DNA of 64,000 nt, taken from positions 124,001 through 188,000 of the forward strand of contig NZ_WWEM01000038.1 in assembly GCF_019308285.1 (NCBI RefSeq), in the 5' to 3' direction. Source of the stretch: Flavobacterium quisquiliarum. Its GTDB lineage: Bacteria > Bacteroidota > Bacteroidia > Flavobacteriales > Flavobacteriaceae. The translations under genes were made by a program, and so were the position numbers. Each line of letters starts with the position of its first letter. Position 1 is the first letter of the stretch. This document shows positions 8,042 to 15,312 of this stretch, piece by piece. A model generated the notes under the pieces. It was not told where the DNA came from, did no database searches, and worked only from the letters and a program-made list of their open reading frames with translations.

Positions 8042-8218
8042 ATGAAACCATTACACTTTAATAACAATTCACAAAGTTCACAAGCAGGGCATTTACGCCA
8101 GCAGGACAAATACCATCCGATTGTATCTTTTTTAATCAGCCTGAATATCACTGCTGTGATACTGGTAATTATTGGATTTTTTTATCTCATATTTACCTTT
8201 AGTATCGAAGGAGGATAA
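8042..8218 (+). pseudogene. 5' fragment of a paralogue of the 4499-5143 gene
   Basis: ATG 8042 opens MKPLHFNNNSQSSQAGHL and continues through a membrane segment (ITAVILVIIGFFYLIFTFS), closely following the first 58 residues of the 4499 gene. Where the intact gene reads GGAGAAACT, this copy reads GGATAAACT, so a stop replaces Glu. A second stop follows 12 bp later and homology then fades. The remaining gap to 8396 contains a hairpin (AAACCTT-AAT-AAGGTTT at 8306-8322) and repeat debris at 8338-8356, with no other gene. Confidence 0.8.
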
Positions 8219-8396
8219 ACTTTAAATGAGTGATAAACGGATTTAATAATCCAAGATATTGTAGAAAAATGTGGTAGAAATTCTAATTAAGTTGAGGATA
8301 TTCTCAAACCTTAATAAGGTTTCCAAACACTTATGATCGCAAATCCGTGCTATCGGATATTGACAAAGAAAGTTAGAGAAAAAAAACAATAAAAAC

Positions 8397-8747
8397 ATGG
8401 AAACACAAAACAATATGCTCAAAGAAGATCAGGAAAATGGTTCGTTTGGCATATTTGCATTAGTCTTAATCATAATAAACGCATGCTGTCTTCATGGACT
8501 TTTGATGTCATTAAATCAGGAAAACAGTTTTATCAAAAAACTTTGGATACCAAATCAATTAATAAGCATTTTAGCCGTTCCTACTTTTATATTTATTTGC
8601 CTTATCACTATCTGGATAATAGCTCCGGCGAAAACACAAATGAAGCAAATTTTTAAAATAGCAGGAATTATTGGTATTGTTCTTTATTTACTTTGTCTGT
8701 TGTTTATTATATATGTGATTGGGATGGCAAGAGCATGGAATCATTAA
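8397..8747 (+). CDS. Small membrane protein, 116 aa
   Basis: Three hydrophobic stretches (about residues 18-38, 55-76 and 86-108) indicate three membrane segments. The protein begins with a polar METQNNMLKEDQENGS tail. No motif is recognised. The stop is 6 bp before the next ATG, so this gene and the following one are probably one operon and may act together. Function unknown. Confidence 0.6.
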   Translation: METQNNMLKEDQENGSFGIFALVLIIINACCLHGLLMSLNQENSFIKKLWIPNQLISILAVPTFIFICLITIWIIAPAKTQMKQIFKIAGIIGIVLYLLCLLFIIYVIGMARAWNH

Positions 8748-8753
8748 AACAGT

Positions 8754-9812
8754 ATGAAAAACATAAAACATTTTAGAGAGAAAAGTATTATTTCGGCATT
8801 GATATTCCTTTTTATAGTAATAGTTGGAGCACATAAATATGTTTCCTACTATTACCACGAAGACAAATGTTACGAATGGCATGCTAATGCGCAAACCACT
8901 ATTGGTTTGCCAGTGATGTTTGCTAAGTGCAGTTTGCATCATACAGGACATTACGAAAAGAATTGCGATAAAAACACAATGCTTTATGGGGATAATGATG
9001 ATCGTGCAATAAGTTGCGGAGGCTCTGGAATTGGCGATGGAAAAGATCTATATCCGGACAACTTAAAGATATTGTATTACTCATTTAATGAAAACAAATT
9101 TTATGGCGGAACTTTTAAACTTGATTATAACAAGATATTGTCCATTGCAGAAAAAATGCGCAAAGCTGTTCAAATAGAATACGATTTAAGTCAAAATATT
9201 GTTTTTGAAACAACAGTTTATCCAAAAGGCAAAGTAGAGGTTTCGATGAAAAGCTACATAAAAACCTCGGTAGGAAAAGCAATTATTGGAAGTTTTCAAG
9301 CGAAACCTGAAAACCACGATTGGTCTGTATTTGCAGACAGCGATTATGCTAATAAGAGAAGCGTTAGTAAAAATACATCAATAGCTGTTCAACGGGCATT
9401 ATTACTGAACAAATACAACTGGAAAGTTGATATAATACTGCCTGCAGAATGTACTATTAAAAAACTGGATGTGGATGTTTACGGAAATAAATACCTGGAA
9501 ATGGATACGCTTAAAAATTCCAAACTTCCCAGTTACGGTAATTTTGTCTATTTGCCCCAACAATTATACTTAAACTGGAAGAGAAAAGATACGATTGAAT
9601 TTAGCACAGAACTTAATTTTGATGAAAAAGAAATAATTAAAGCATTTGAAACTATCCACACTAAAAATGATACTGTTCCTATTACAATGAAGCTCATCGT
9701 AAAAGATGATACAACAGCCGTAAGAGCAATATTATACAATAAAGGTAAAAACATTGAACTCAAAAATATAAAGCCCTCAGGAATTTGGAAGCAGAAAATA
9801 TATCATTACTAA
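8754..9812 (+). CDS. Hypothetical membrane-anchored protein, 352 aa
   Basis: A single hydrophobic segment near residues 13-28 (ALIFLFIVIVGAHKYVS) anchors a large extracytoplasmic part. An early region is rich in Cys and His (KCYEWHANAQ, KCSLHHTGHYEKNC) and followed by a GGSGIGDGKDL turn. The rest is beta-rich. No family was recognised. It follows the small membrane protein by 6 bp. The cysteine/histidine content near the membrane could bind metal or form disulfides; this is only an inference. Confidence 0.6.
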   Translation: MKNIKHFREKSIISALIFLFIVIVGAHKYVSYYYHEDKCYEWHANAQTTIGLPVMFAKCSLHHTGHYEKNCDKNTMLYGDNDDRAISCGGSGIGDGKDLYPDNLKILYYSFNENKFYGGTFKLDYNKILSIAEKMRKAVQIEYDLSQNIVFETTVYPKGKVEVSMKSYIKTSVGKAIIGSFQAKPENHDWSVFADSDYANKRSVSKNTSIAVQRALLLNKYNWKVDIILPAECTIKKLDVDVYGNKYLEMDTLKNSKLPSYGNFVYLPQQLYLNWKRKDTIEFSTELNFDEKEIIKAFETIHTKNDTVPITMKLIVKDDTTAVRAILYNKGKNIELKNIKPSGIWKQKIYHY

Positions 9813-9842
9813 TATAATTGAAAGAATTCATATAATGTGACT

Positions 9843-9980
9843 ATGAAAAACATAAAAAAATACGTTTATCTATTTTTGTTTTCAGTTATACTAAACAGTT
9901 GTCAAACAAATACTCAAGATTACCACCCCGCTACCGCACGAATCCTTTCATGTGGCGGTATAGAAAATAAACGTTCTTAA
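9843..9980 (+). pseudogene. Truncated lipoprotein: signal peptide joined to a repeat element
   Basis: ATG 9843 opens MKNIKKYVYLFLFSVILNSC with a good lipobox (LNSC). Ten or so residues later the sequence runs into the repeat core GAATCCTTTCATGTGGCGG (about 9938-9957) and stops at 9980 after 45 codons. The same core sits in the debris at 10711 and, inverted, at 10811. A functional 45-residue lipoprotein is possible, but a 5' gene fragment ended by the element is likelier. Confidence 0.5.
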
Positions 9981-10010
9981 AATCATAGAATAATTAACAA
10001 AAGTAAAAAA

Positions 10011-10655
10011 ATGAGAATTTCATTAACATTATTGATTTTTCTATTTATTTCTTGTAAACAAGATGCGGAGAAAAAATCTGCAACAGAAATAAAAGAAAAT
10101 TTAGAAATTTCAAAAACTGAAAATATAAAAATCGAACCACAAGCTGAACCAAATACTTTAGTTGAAAGTTTTAAAGAATTTAGAAATGCAATTTATCAAA
10201 GAGATAAAGTAAAAGTGAAAGAATTTATAGATTTTCCAATTTATAATGACAACAACGAAATCTGGTATTTGGGAAACATGGCTGATGACGAATTCTTTAA
10301 AAAAGCGGGAGATAAAGTTATACCTTTTCCAGAAACGGAATTCGATAAATATTATGACAAAATATTTTCAAACTACTTTTTAAGGGGAATTTTAAAGATA
10401 AAAACTGGAATTTTATTTAGCAAAGGAGAATTTGAAACTATTGAACTTACTGATAAAGATACAAAATTTAAGATTTATGCAACTTACAATGATAAGGAGA
10501 ATGAAATCATATTGAATTTAGCAATAGAAAGTCCGATTAAAGTAAATGATGGAGAAAATGATTCAATAGAGAACTCAGAATCGAATGTAATTTACTATTT
10601 CAAAATAGAAAACGGGAAAGATATAAGATTTAAACAAATAAGAGTTGCTGGATAA
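10011..10655 (+). CDS. Predicted lipoprotein, 214 aa
   Basis: Signal MRISLTLLIFLFISC has lipobox FISC (Cys15). A lysine/glutamate-rich linker follows (KSATEIKENLEISKTENIK), then a compact domain with VESFKEFRNAIYQRDKVKVK and acidic loops. The mid domain resembles nuclear-transport-factor-2-like lipoprotein modules in general shape only. Exported, function unknown. The stop is followed at once by repeat debris. Confidence 0.6.
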   Translation: MRISLTLLIFLFISCKQDAEKKSATEIKENLEISKTENIKIEPQAEPNTLVESFKEFRNAIYQRDKVKVKEFIDFPIYNDNNEIWYLGNMADDEFFKKAGDKVIPFPETEFDKYYDKIFSNYFLRGILKIKTGILFSKGEFETIELTDKDTKFKIYATYNDKENEIILNLAIESPIKVNDGENDSIENSESNVIYYFKIENGKDIRFKQIRVAG

Positions 10656-10710
10656 AAAATGAACCTCTAAAAGGGTTTAATTTCGAGGTGGGTATTCCTG
10701 CTCCTTTACT

Positions 10711-10825
10711 AATCCTTTCGTGTGGCGCAAAGAGAATCAACAAAGAATATAAAACAAAACCATACAAAATGAATACAGATATTTTTAGCCACTTTACAAA
10801 ACAGAACATACCACACGAAAGGATT
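10711..10825. repeat. Inverted pair of the GAATCCTTTCGTGTGG element
   Basis: AATCCTTTCGTGTGG at 10711-10725 is the exact reverse complement of 10811-10825. Outside the core the arms share further similarity with 9931-9957 (GCTACCG-ACGAATCCTTTC). A weaker direct copy is near 2680-2697. Between the arms a short frame starts at ATG 10769 (MNTDIFSHFTKQNIPHERIR) and runs through the inverted arm to a stop at 10852, so it looks like another gene cut by the element. Confidence 0.6.
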
Positions 10826-10841
10826 CGTTCGGTAGCAGGGG

Positions 10842-11177
10842 GGCTGGTTTGATTTTGCAACACCCGGAGTAAAAACACCTGCTGTACCCGCTCAAAAATA
10901 TCTTATTAATGGCGATACACTTATAGGGAGAAATAAAGATTTAAAATTTGTTCTTGATAAAGATTTAACAGCAAGATATCAGGGGAAATAAAAGAATTAC
11001 AATTTAATTCTTTTGTAATGTTTAAGATATAGATAAATATGAGAAGTCCGTAAAAACAATTAAACTTAAAACATCGAGAAACCAAGATATTCAGTTGACA
11101 TTGTTTATTCATTTGAAATTAAAACTGATAAATACTTAAATCTGACAGAACACAGAAAAAACAAAAGATATTTTTGA
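10842..11177 (+). pseudogene. Frameshifted 3' remnant of an unidentified gene
   Basis: Right after the inverted element arm, sense-strand coding-like sequence continues in pieces. One frame reads WFDFATPGVKTPAVPAQKYL to a stop at 10991. Another then gives ELQFNSFVMFKI and KYEKSVKTIKLKTSRNQDIQ. A third ends VDIVYSFEIKTDKYLNLTEH with TGA 11175-11177. Joined across two or three frame changes these give one plausible protein end of about 110 residues. The 10656-11198 gap therefore holds a broken gene, not empty DNA. Family not recognised. Confidence 0.5.
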
Positions 11178-11198
11178 TAAATTTTAAAAGTAAAATGC

Positions 11199-11486
11199 AT
11201 GAAATTATTTTGGAAAGTAAATTTATTCATAAGTATAGTAACATTTGTATTATTTACAATTCCTATAGTGTTGGATTTAACTAACAGAACTATTTATTTT
11301 ATAAGTGACTTTTCTAATCTTATCTATTTATTAGATCCGTATTTTGAAATGATTCAAATGCCTATATCTTTTTTAATAGCAATCTATAATAACAAAAAAA
11401 TATTTTGGATATTCTTTTTAATAATGTTTATTCTTTTTGTCATAAAAATGGGATTATTTATTTATGTATTAGGATCTGGTTTGTAA
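11199..11486 (+). CDS. Small membrane protein, 95 aa
   Basis: Mostly hydrophobic, with likely membrane segments near residues 7-28 (LFISIVTFVLFTIPIVL), 48-62 and 68-92 (IFWIFFLIMFILFVIKM). No motif is recognised. The stop is 8 bp before a small basic frame (ATG 11495 to 11644) that overlaps decayed repeat sequence similar to 3611-3702 and is not called as a gene. Function unknown. Confidence 0.55.
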   Translation: MKLFWKVNLFISIVTFVLFTIPIVLDLTNRTIYFISDFSNLIYLLDPYFEMIQMPISFLIAIYNNKKIFWIFFLIMFILFVIKMGLFIYVLGSGL

Positions 11487-11544
11487 TTAAAAACATGGAG
11501 ATAATTTATAAATCCTATTTCGATAGCAGATTTAAAATCCCTGC

Positions 11545-11635
11545 CCGTAAAGCATATCGACAAAGAGAGAAAAAAAAACTTTTGAGAATAAATAAGATTA
11601 ACCAATTGCAACGGGCACGGATTGCAGTCAAAAAA
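11545..11635. repeat. Decayed repeat, second copy of 3611-3702
   Basis: Shared blocks include AAAGCATATCGACAAAGAGAG against AAAGTATATCAACAAAGTG, GAGAATAAATAAGAT, and a CGGATTGCA end. Translation gives a lysine/arginine-rich peptide, which is why a short frame appears here. Confidence 0.45.
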
Positions 11636-11693
11636 AGACATTAATACTAAAACACTATACAAAGAATCTTTAGAAAACACCAAAACTAAAATG

Positions 11694-11725
11694 AAAAATC
11701 GGGCATATTTTGTCCGATTTTTTTT
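11694..11725 (+). terminator. Rho-independent terminator
   Basis: Stem AAAAATCGG / CCGATTTTT with an 11-base loop, followed by T residues. It separates the preceding debris from the next gene at 11758. Confidence 0.65.
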
Positions 11726-11757
11726 AATTTAATAACTTAGTAAATTAAAATCTTGTA

Positions 11758-12039
11758 ATGAAAAAACTTATAGTACTCTTTCTACTAACAATTATAATTT
11801 TTACAATACTCACCTACTCCACTGCCAGTCTGCAAATGAAAGTAGACGGAAATGATATGTATGGTTTTCCGGCTTCGTTCTATGTTCTTTATGGCGGAAT
11901 GGTAGCGCCCGCTCCAACATCAGAAATGACGAATTTTGTTTTTCTAAATTTAATCCTTGATATTGCTGTTGCTTTTATATTGGCAGTTATCGTTTTGATG
12001 TTTTATAAGAAAGTGACAAAGAAATTCGTTAAAAAATAA
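11758..12039 (+). CDS. Small membrane protein, 93 aa
   Basis: An N-terminal membrane segment (LIVLFLLTIIIFTILTYS) and a C-terminal one (LILDIAVAFILAVIVLMFY) bracket a short loop containing GNDMYGFPASFYVLYGG. The loop probably faces the periplasm and the lysine-rich tail (KKVTKKFVKK) the cytoplasm. No family is known to me. The next gene starts 19 bp downstream. Confidence 0.6.
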   Translation: MKKLIVLFLLTIIIFTILTYSTASLQMKVDGNDMYGFPASFYVLYGGMVAPAPTSEMTNFVFLNLILDIAVAFILAVIVLMFYKKVTKKFVKK

Positions 12040-12058
12040 TCTTAAAAACCATTAAACG

Positions 12059-12607
12059 ATGTTTGATATTGTATCCATAATTTCGAAACATACAGCCTTT
12101 TTAGAAGATCAATTAAAACAAATTAACGCTAATCAGAGAAAAAGCATTGCAATTGCCTTTGCTCAATTCTATTTTTTATTACCTGATGTTACGGAATGTT
12201 TAGAAGAACATCTTAATGTTAAAATCACTAAAGAACAGTTTATTGCTGACTTAAAAAATGATAATCTTCAATATCTAAAAGAAGCGTTACAGAAATATGA
12301 CAATGATATAGATCCATACTCCGAAGATTTTGTAGAATTAGAACCAATAGAAATCAATATTTTAAGCGGACTAGAAAATTGTATCTACAATCCTGAAAAA
12401 CCGCAAAATGCTCCTTCTAATTTCTTATTAATTATTGATATTCTGGATTATTATGAAAATTTCTCAGATAATCCAGAATACTGGAATAAATTGCTTGAAG
12501 AAGAAATTCAATTTCAAAGGGAAATAACAGAAAGAATGGCAAACGGAGAAATCCCGGAAGAAAACCTGTATTACGAACGATACAAAAATGTGGATTTTGT
12601 GTTATAA
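12059..12607 (+). CDS. Hypothetical helical protein, 182 aa
   Basis: Predicted cytoplasmic and mostly alpha-helical, with an acidic C-terminal half (EEEIQFQREITERMANGEIP). It starts MFDIVSIISKHTAFLEDQLK. The domain is not recognised; it has the size and acidity typical of immunity proteins of polymorphic toxins, but no toxin partner is visible, so no role is assigned. It lies 19 bp after the small membrane protein and 37 bp before an exported protein, suggesting co-transcription. Confidence 0.55.
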   Translation: MFDIVSIISKHTAFLEDQLKQINANQRKSIAIAFAQFYFLLPDVTECLEEHLNVKITKEQFIADLKNDNLQYLKEALQKYDNDIDPYSEDFVELEPIEINILSGLENCIYNPEKPQNAPSNFLLIIDILDYYENFSDNPEYWNKLLEEEIQFQREITERMANGEIPEENLYYERYKNVDFVL

Positions 12608-12644
12608 ATTCCCCTTTTGAAAACCTAAAATAGTATTGACCAAA

Positions 12645-13361
12645 ATGAAATATTCATTTTTACTTTTTCTTCTTATTGGCAATTTTGTCTTTTCACAAAC
12701 AGAAACGCAAATAGAAATAGATTCAATTCCGAGAATTACATTTGAAATTAATTCCTCCGTCAATGTTTCGGACATTCGTGATATTGATTTTACTAAAGAA
12801 AAACCCAAATGTGAGTTTGAGCTAAAAGGAAAAATTCCTTTGAAATATGCTTTTTTTCTCGAAAATGATTCGATAGCATCTCTGCATCAATTTAAAAAAA
12901 ATGAACTCAAATTTCAGGAGAATATGGATTATCAGCCTTTTATGTGGCTTGTTGATGATAACTTAATATTCTCGAATTTTAAAATAATGGATTTTGATTA
13001 TGATGGTGATGACGATTTAGTTTGCTGGGTATATTCTAATGTAAATGGAAATGAATGGACGGTTATTTTTATTAATGACCAAAAACAGCAAAAACTAGTA
13101 AGGCTTTACAATACAGCTGATGATACTTACATTTGGAACAGACCCGAATTTGACAAAAAAACGAACACTATAAATACAGAACTGTATGGCAGTGCCTTTG
13201 GAACATCAGAAGAAAGCAGTTATAGATTACAGGATGGTCTTACTATAATTCCGTTAAAAAAACATTTTCAGGATCGAACCGGGAAACGAATGTATGATTA
13301 TAAGTATGTTGGAAAAAACGGAAAATGGAAATTAATCTCTAAAACCAGTTCAAAAAACTAA
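12645..13361 (+). CDS. Secreted protein with FG-GAP-like acidic motif, 238 aa
   Basis: ATG 12645 gives a clean signal peptide (MKYSFLLFLLIGNFVFSQ); an upstream TTG at 12636 is less likely. The mature part carries MDFDYDGDDDLVCWVYSN, a D-x-D-x-D-x-x-D calcium-binding loop followed by a hydrophobic strand, as in FG-GAP/VCBS-type repeats. Only one unit is clear. Two further exported proteins with similar loops follow on the same strand. Likely extracytoplasmic; partner and function unknown. Confidence 0.6.
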   Translation: MKYSFLLFLLIGNFVFSQTETQIEIDSIPRITFEINSSVNVSDIRDIDFTKEKPKCEFELKGKIPLKYAFFLENDSIASLHQFKKNELKFQENMDYQPFMWLVDDNLIFSNFKIMDFDYDGDDDLVCWVYSNVNGNEWTVIFINDQKQQKLVRLYNTADDTYIWNRPEFDKKTNTINTELYGSAFGTSEESSYRLQDGLTIIPLKKHFQDRTGKRMYDYKYVGKNGKWKLISKTSSKN

Positions 13362-13382
13362 CCACCAAAATACTATTTGTTT

Positions 13383-14138
13383 ATGAATAAGTTATTTAAT
13401 AATGTATTTACAATTATTTTACTGCTTGGAATTGCGAGCTGTAATAAAACCAAAGAGAAAACCGGAGCTGTTCAGGTTTCAGAAATGCCAACCGTCGAAG
13501 AAGTCTTTGAAGGAGATACAGTTCAAGCAGAAATAAAGAAAAAACCCGAAGACTTCATTCCGAAAGGATATATTCCTTTTGACACCATCACAGGCGATTT
13601 TAATAAAGACGGATTAGAGGATTATATTTTAATTATTAAAGGAACAGATAAAAGCAAAGTAGTTCAAGATGAATATCGAGGCAAATTAGACCGAAACCGC
13701 AGAGGATTTATAGCTTTAATCAACAAAAATAACGGCTACGAGCTGGCAGTTAAAAACTACAGTTGTTTTTCGTCTGAAAATGAAGAAGGAGGCGTTTATT
13801 ATGCCCCAGAACTTGACCTCGAAATAAAAAACGGGAAACTATATATTGCCTACCGACACGGCAGATACGGCTATTGGGAATATACTTTTAGATATCAAAA
13901 CAATGATTTTGAACTGATAGGTTATGATGCCAGCAGTAACCACGGGCCAGTTACTCTAACCGAAACCAGCATCAATTTCCTGACCCGAAAAAAGATTGTC
14001 AATCAGAACGTTAACGAAAACACTTACGACGGCGATGAAATTTTCGAAAAAACCGAAACTAAACTTCCTCAAAATAAACTTCTTAGATTATCTGATATCA
14101 GTGATTTCGATGAATTAGATGTATCAGATAACCGATAA
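13383..14138 (+). CDS. Lipoprotein with FG-GAP-like motif, 251 aa
   Basis: From ATG 13383 the signal is MNKLFNNVFTIILLLGIASC with lipobox IASC; TTG 13377 would add two residues. The mature protein contains GDFNKDGLEDYILIIKG, a D-x-N-x-D-G calcium-type loop with a following strand, and later strands rich in Tyr and Gly (YIAYRHGRYGYWEYTFRY). This composition is common in Bacteroidota surface proteins of unknown function. Its gene ends 22 bp before the next ATG, so an operon with both neighbours is likely. Confidence 0.65.
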   Translation: MNKLFNNVFTIILLLGIASCNKTKEKTGAVQVSEMPTVEEVFEGDTVQAEIKKKPEDFIPKGYIPFDTITGDFNKDGLEDYILIIKGTDKSKVVQDEYRGKLDRNRRGFIALINKNNGYELAVKNYSCFSSENEEGGVYYAPELDLEIKNGKLYIAYRHGRYGYWEYTFRYQNNDFELIGYDASSNHGPVTLTETSINFLTRKKIVNQNVNENTYDGDEIFEKTETKLPQNKLLRLSDISDFDELDVSDNR

Positions 14139-14160
14139 AAACCTCAACAAGACAACAATT

Positions 14161-15210
14161 ATGAGACTAAAAATTTTAGTTCTTTTCATTTTATCAGGAA
14201 TCTCAACTGCAAGTGCTCAAAAAGCTTATCTCATTCATGATTTCATGAAAGGTTATACTTTGTATTTTATTCAGCAAAAAGCTGGCTCCCAAATAAAAGA
14301 ATATTACAAACTTACCGAAGATAAGGGCACAAAAATGGTTTTAGAGTTTGGTGCGAAGGAATTGGCGAAACCACAAACAATCAAAACAGCCAAAGAAGTA
14401 ACTTTCAAAAGTCTTTCTGACAAGAATATTCAAATTCTAGGCGATGTAAATTTTGATGGAAAACCTGATATTATTATTCATGAAACACAAATTAATGATG
14501 ATGATGGCTGTTATTATCCAAGGGCATCATCTCATATTTTTATTAATACCGAAAACACATTTACAATTAGTCAAAGTATTAGCGATGTTTATAATGATGC
14601 TAATTGTATGCGTGGCGGTTCGTTTGATATCGATGCAAAAAACAAACGTATTATTACATCGAGTACCTGCGGTGCAGCTTGTCATGGTTGTGAGCATTAC
14701 AGCGTCTCGGGTAAAGAGGCTAAAATGATTTCCAGCTTTGATGAAGATGGATTTGCCCAAGGGCCTTTCTCTAAAATAACAGGTAAGAAATTAGAAAACA
14801 ACAAATGGGTTTCTTTCAATTCTTTATCTATTTACGAACCAAATTTAGATCCAGATAAAATACTTGCTTTTGATACCAAAAATGGCAAAGGGCGTATATT
14901 GTTGTTTAAAATAGATACTATCTTATATTATGCTTTTCAACAAAACGACGAGTATAAATTTATTTCTTTTGCTCATCCGTCCAGTCCTGAAAAAGCCAAT
15001 AAAGCCATCTTTAAATTCAGAAAACAAAATTCAAGTTATGAACTTGAATTTAACAGTGGCAGTATAAAACATCTGGTTTATGAAACAGCAAATAGCGTCG
15101 GCATTAAAATTAATGTCAACGGAAAAATTTCCGACTGGCAAGGAATGACTAAAACTGGAAGTTTAGAAGCATTGGTTAAAAACAAATTTAGTAATGTTAT
15201 AAAAGAGTAA
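14161..15210 (+). CDS. Secreted protein with FG-GAP-like motif, 349 aa
   Basis: ATG 14161 gives a classical signal peptide (MRLKILVLFILSGISTASAQ). An in-frame ATG at 14119 would overlap the previous gene and bury this signal. The mature part includes ILGDVNFDGKPDIIIHE, again a calcium-type D-x-N-x-D-G loop, and a cysteine-rich stretch (TSSTCGAACHGCEHYSVSG) likely to form disulfides. It is the third such exported protein in a row. No family name is justified. Confidence 0.65.
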   Translation: MRLKILVLFILSGISTASAQKAYLIHDFMKGYTLYFIQQKAGSQIKEYYKLTEDKGTKMVLEFGAKELAKPQTIKTAKEVTFKSLSDKNIQILGDVNFDGKPDIIIHETQINDDDGCYYPRASSHIFINTENTFTISQSISDVYNDANCMRGGSFDIDAKNKRIITSSTCGAACHGCEHYSVSGKEAKMISSFDEDGFAQGPFSKITGKKLENNKWVSFNSLSIYEPNLDPDKILAFDTKNGKGRILLFKIDTILYYAFQQNDEYKFISFAHPSSPEKANKAIFKFRKQNSSYELEFNSGSIKHLVYETANSVGIKINVNGKISDWQGMTKTGSLEALVKNKFSNVIKE

Positions 15211-15312
15211 TTGGTTTTTAAAACAAGAACTAAAATTTGTTATGTTTACTTACGCTAAACATATAAAAAAGAACATAATATTCCATTTTAAATAAACCCA
15301 AAACTAACCAAA

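Noticed and set aside
8306..8322. Terminator at AAACCTT-AAT-AAGGTTT
   Set aside because: The 7-bp stem has no following T run, and it may be a stray repeat piece.
10630..10878. Minus-strand frame of 82 codons across the inverted element
   Set aside because: It reads through both repeat arms and debris; no homology, and the plus strand carries the coding remnants.
11495..11644. Small basic protein frame (MEIIYKSYFDSRFKIPARKA...)
   Set aside because: It overlaps a decayed repeat similar to 3611-3702, and its basic composition follows from the repeat, not from coding selection.
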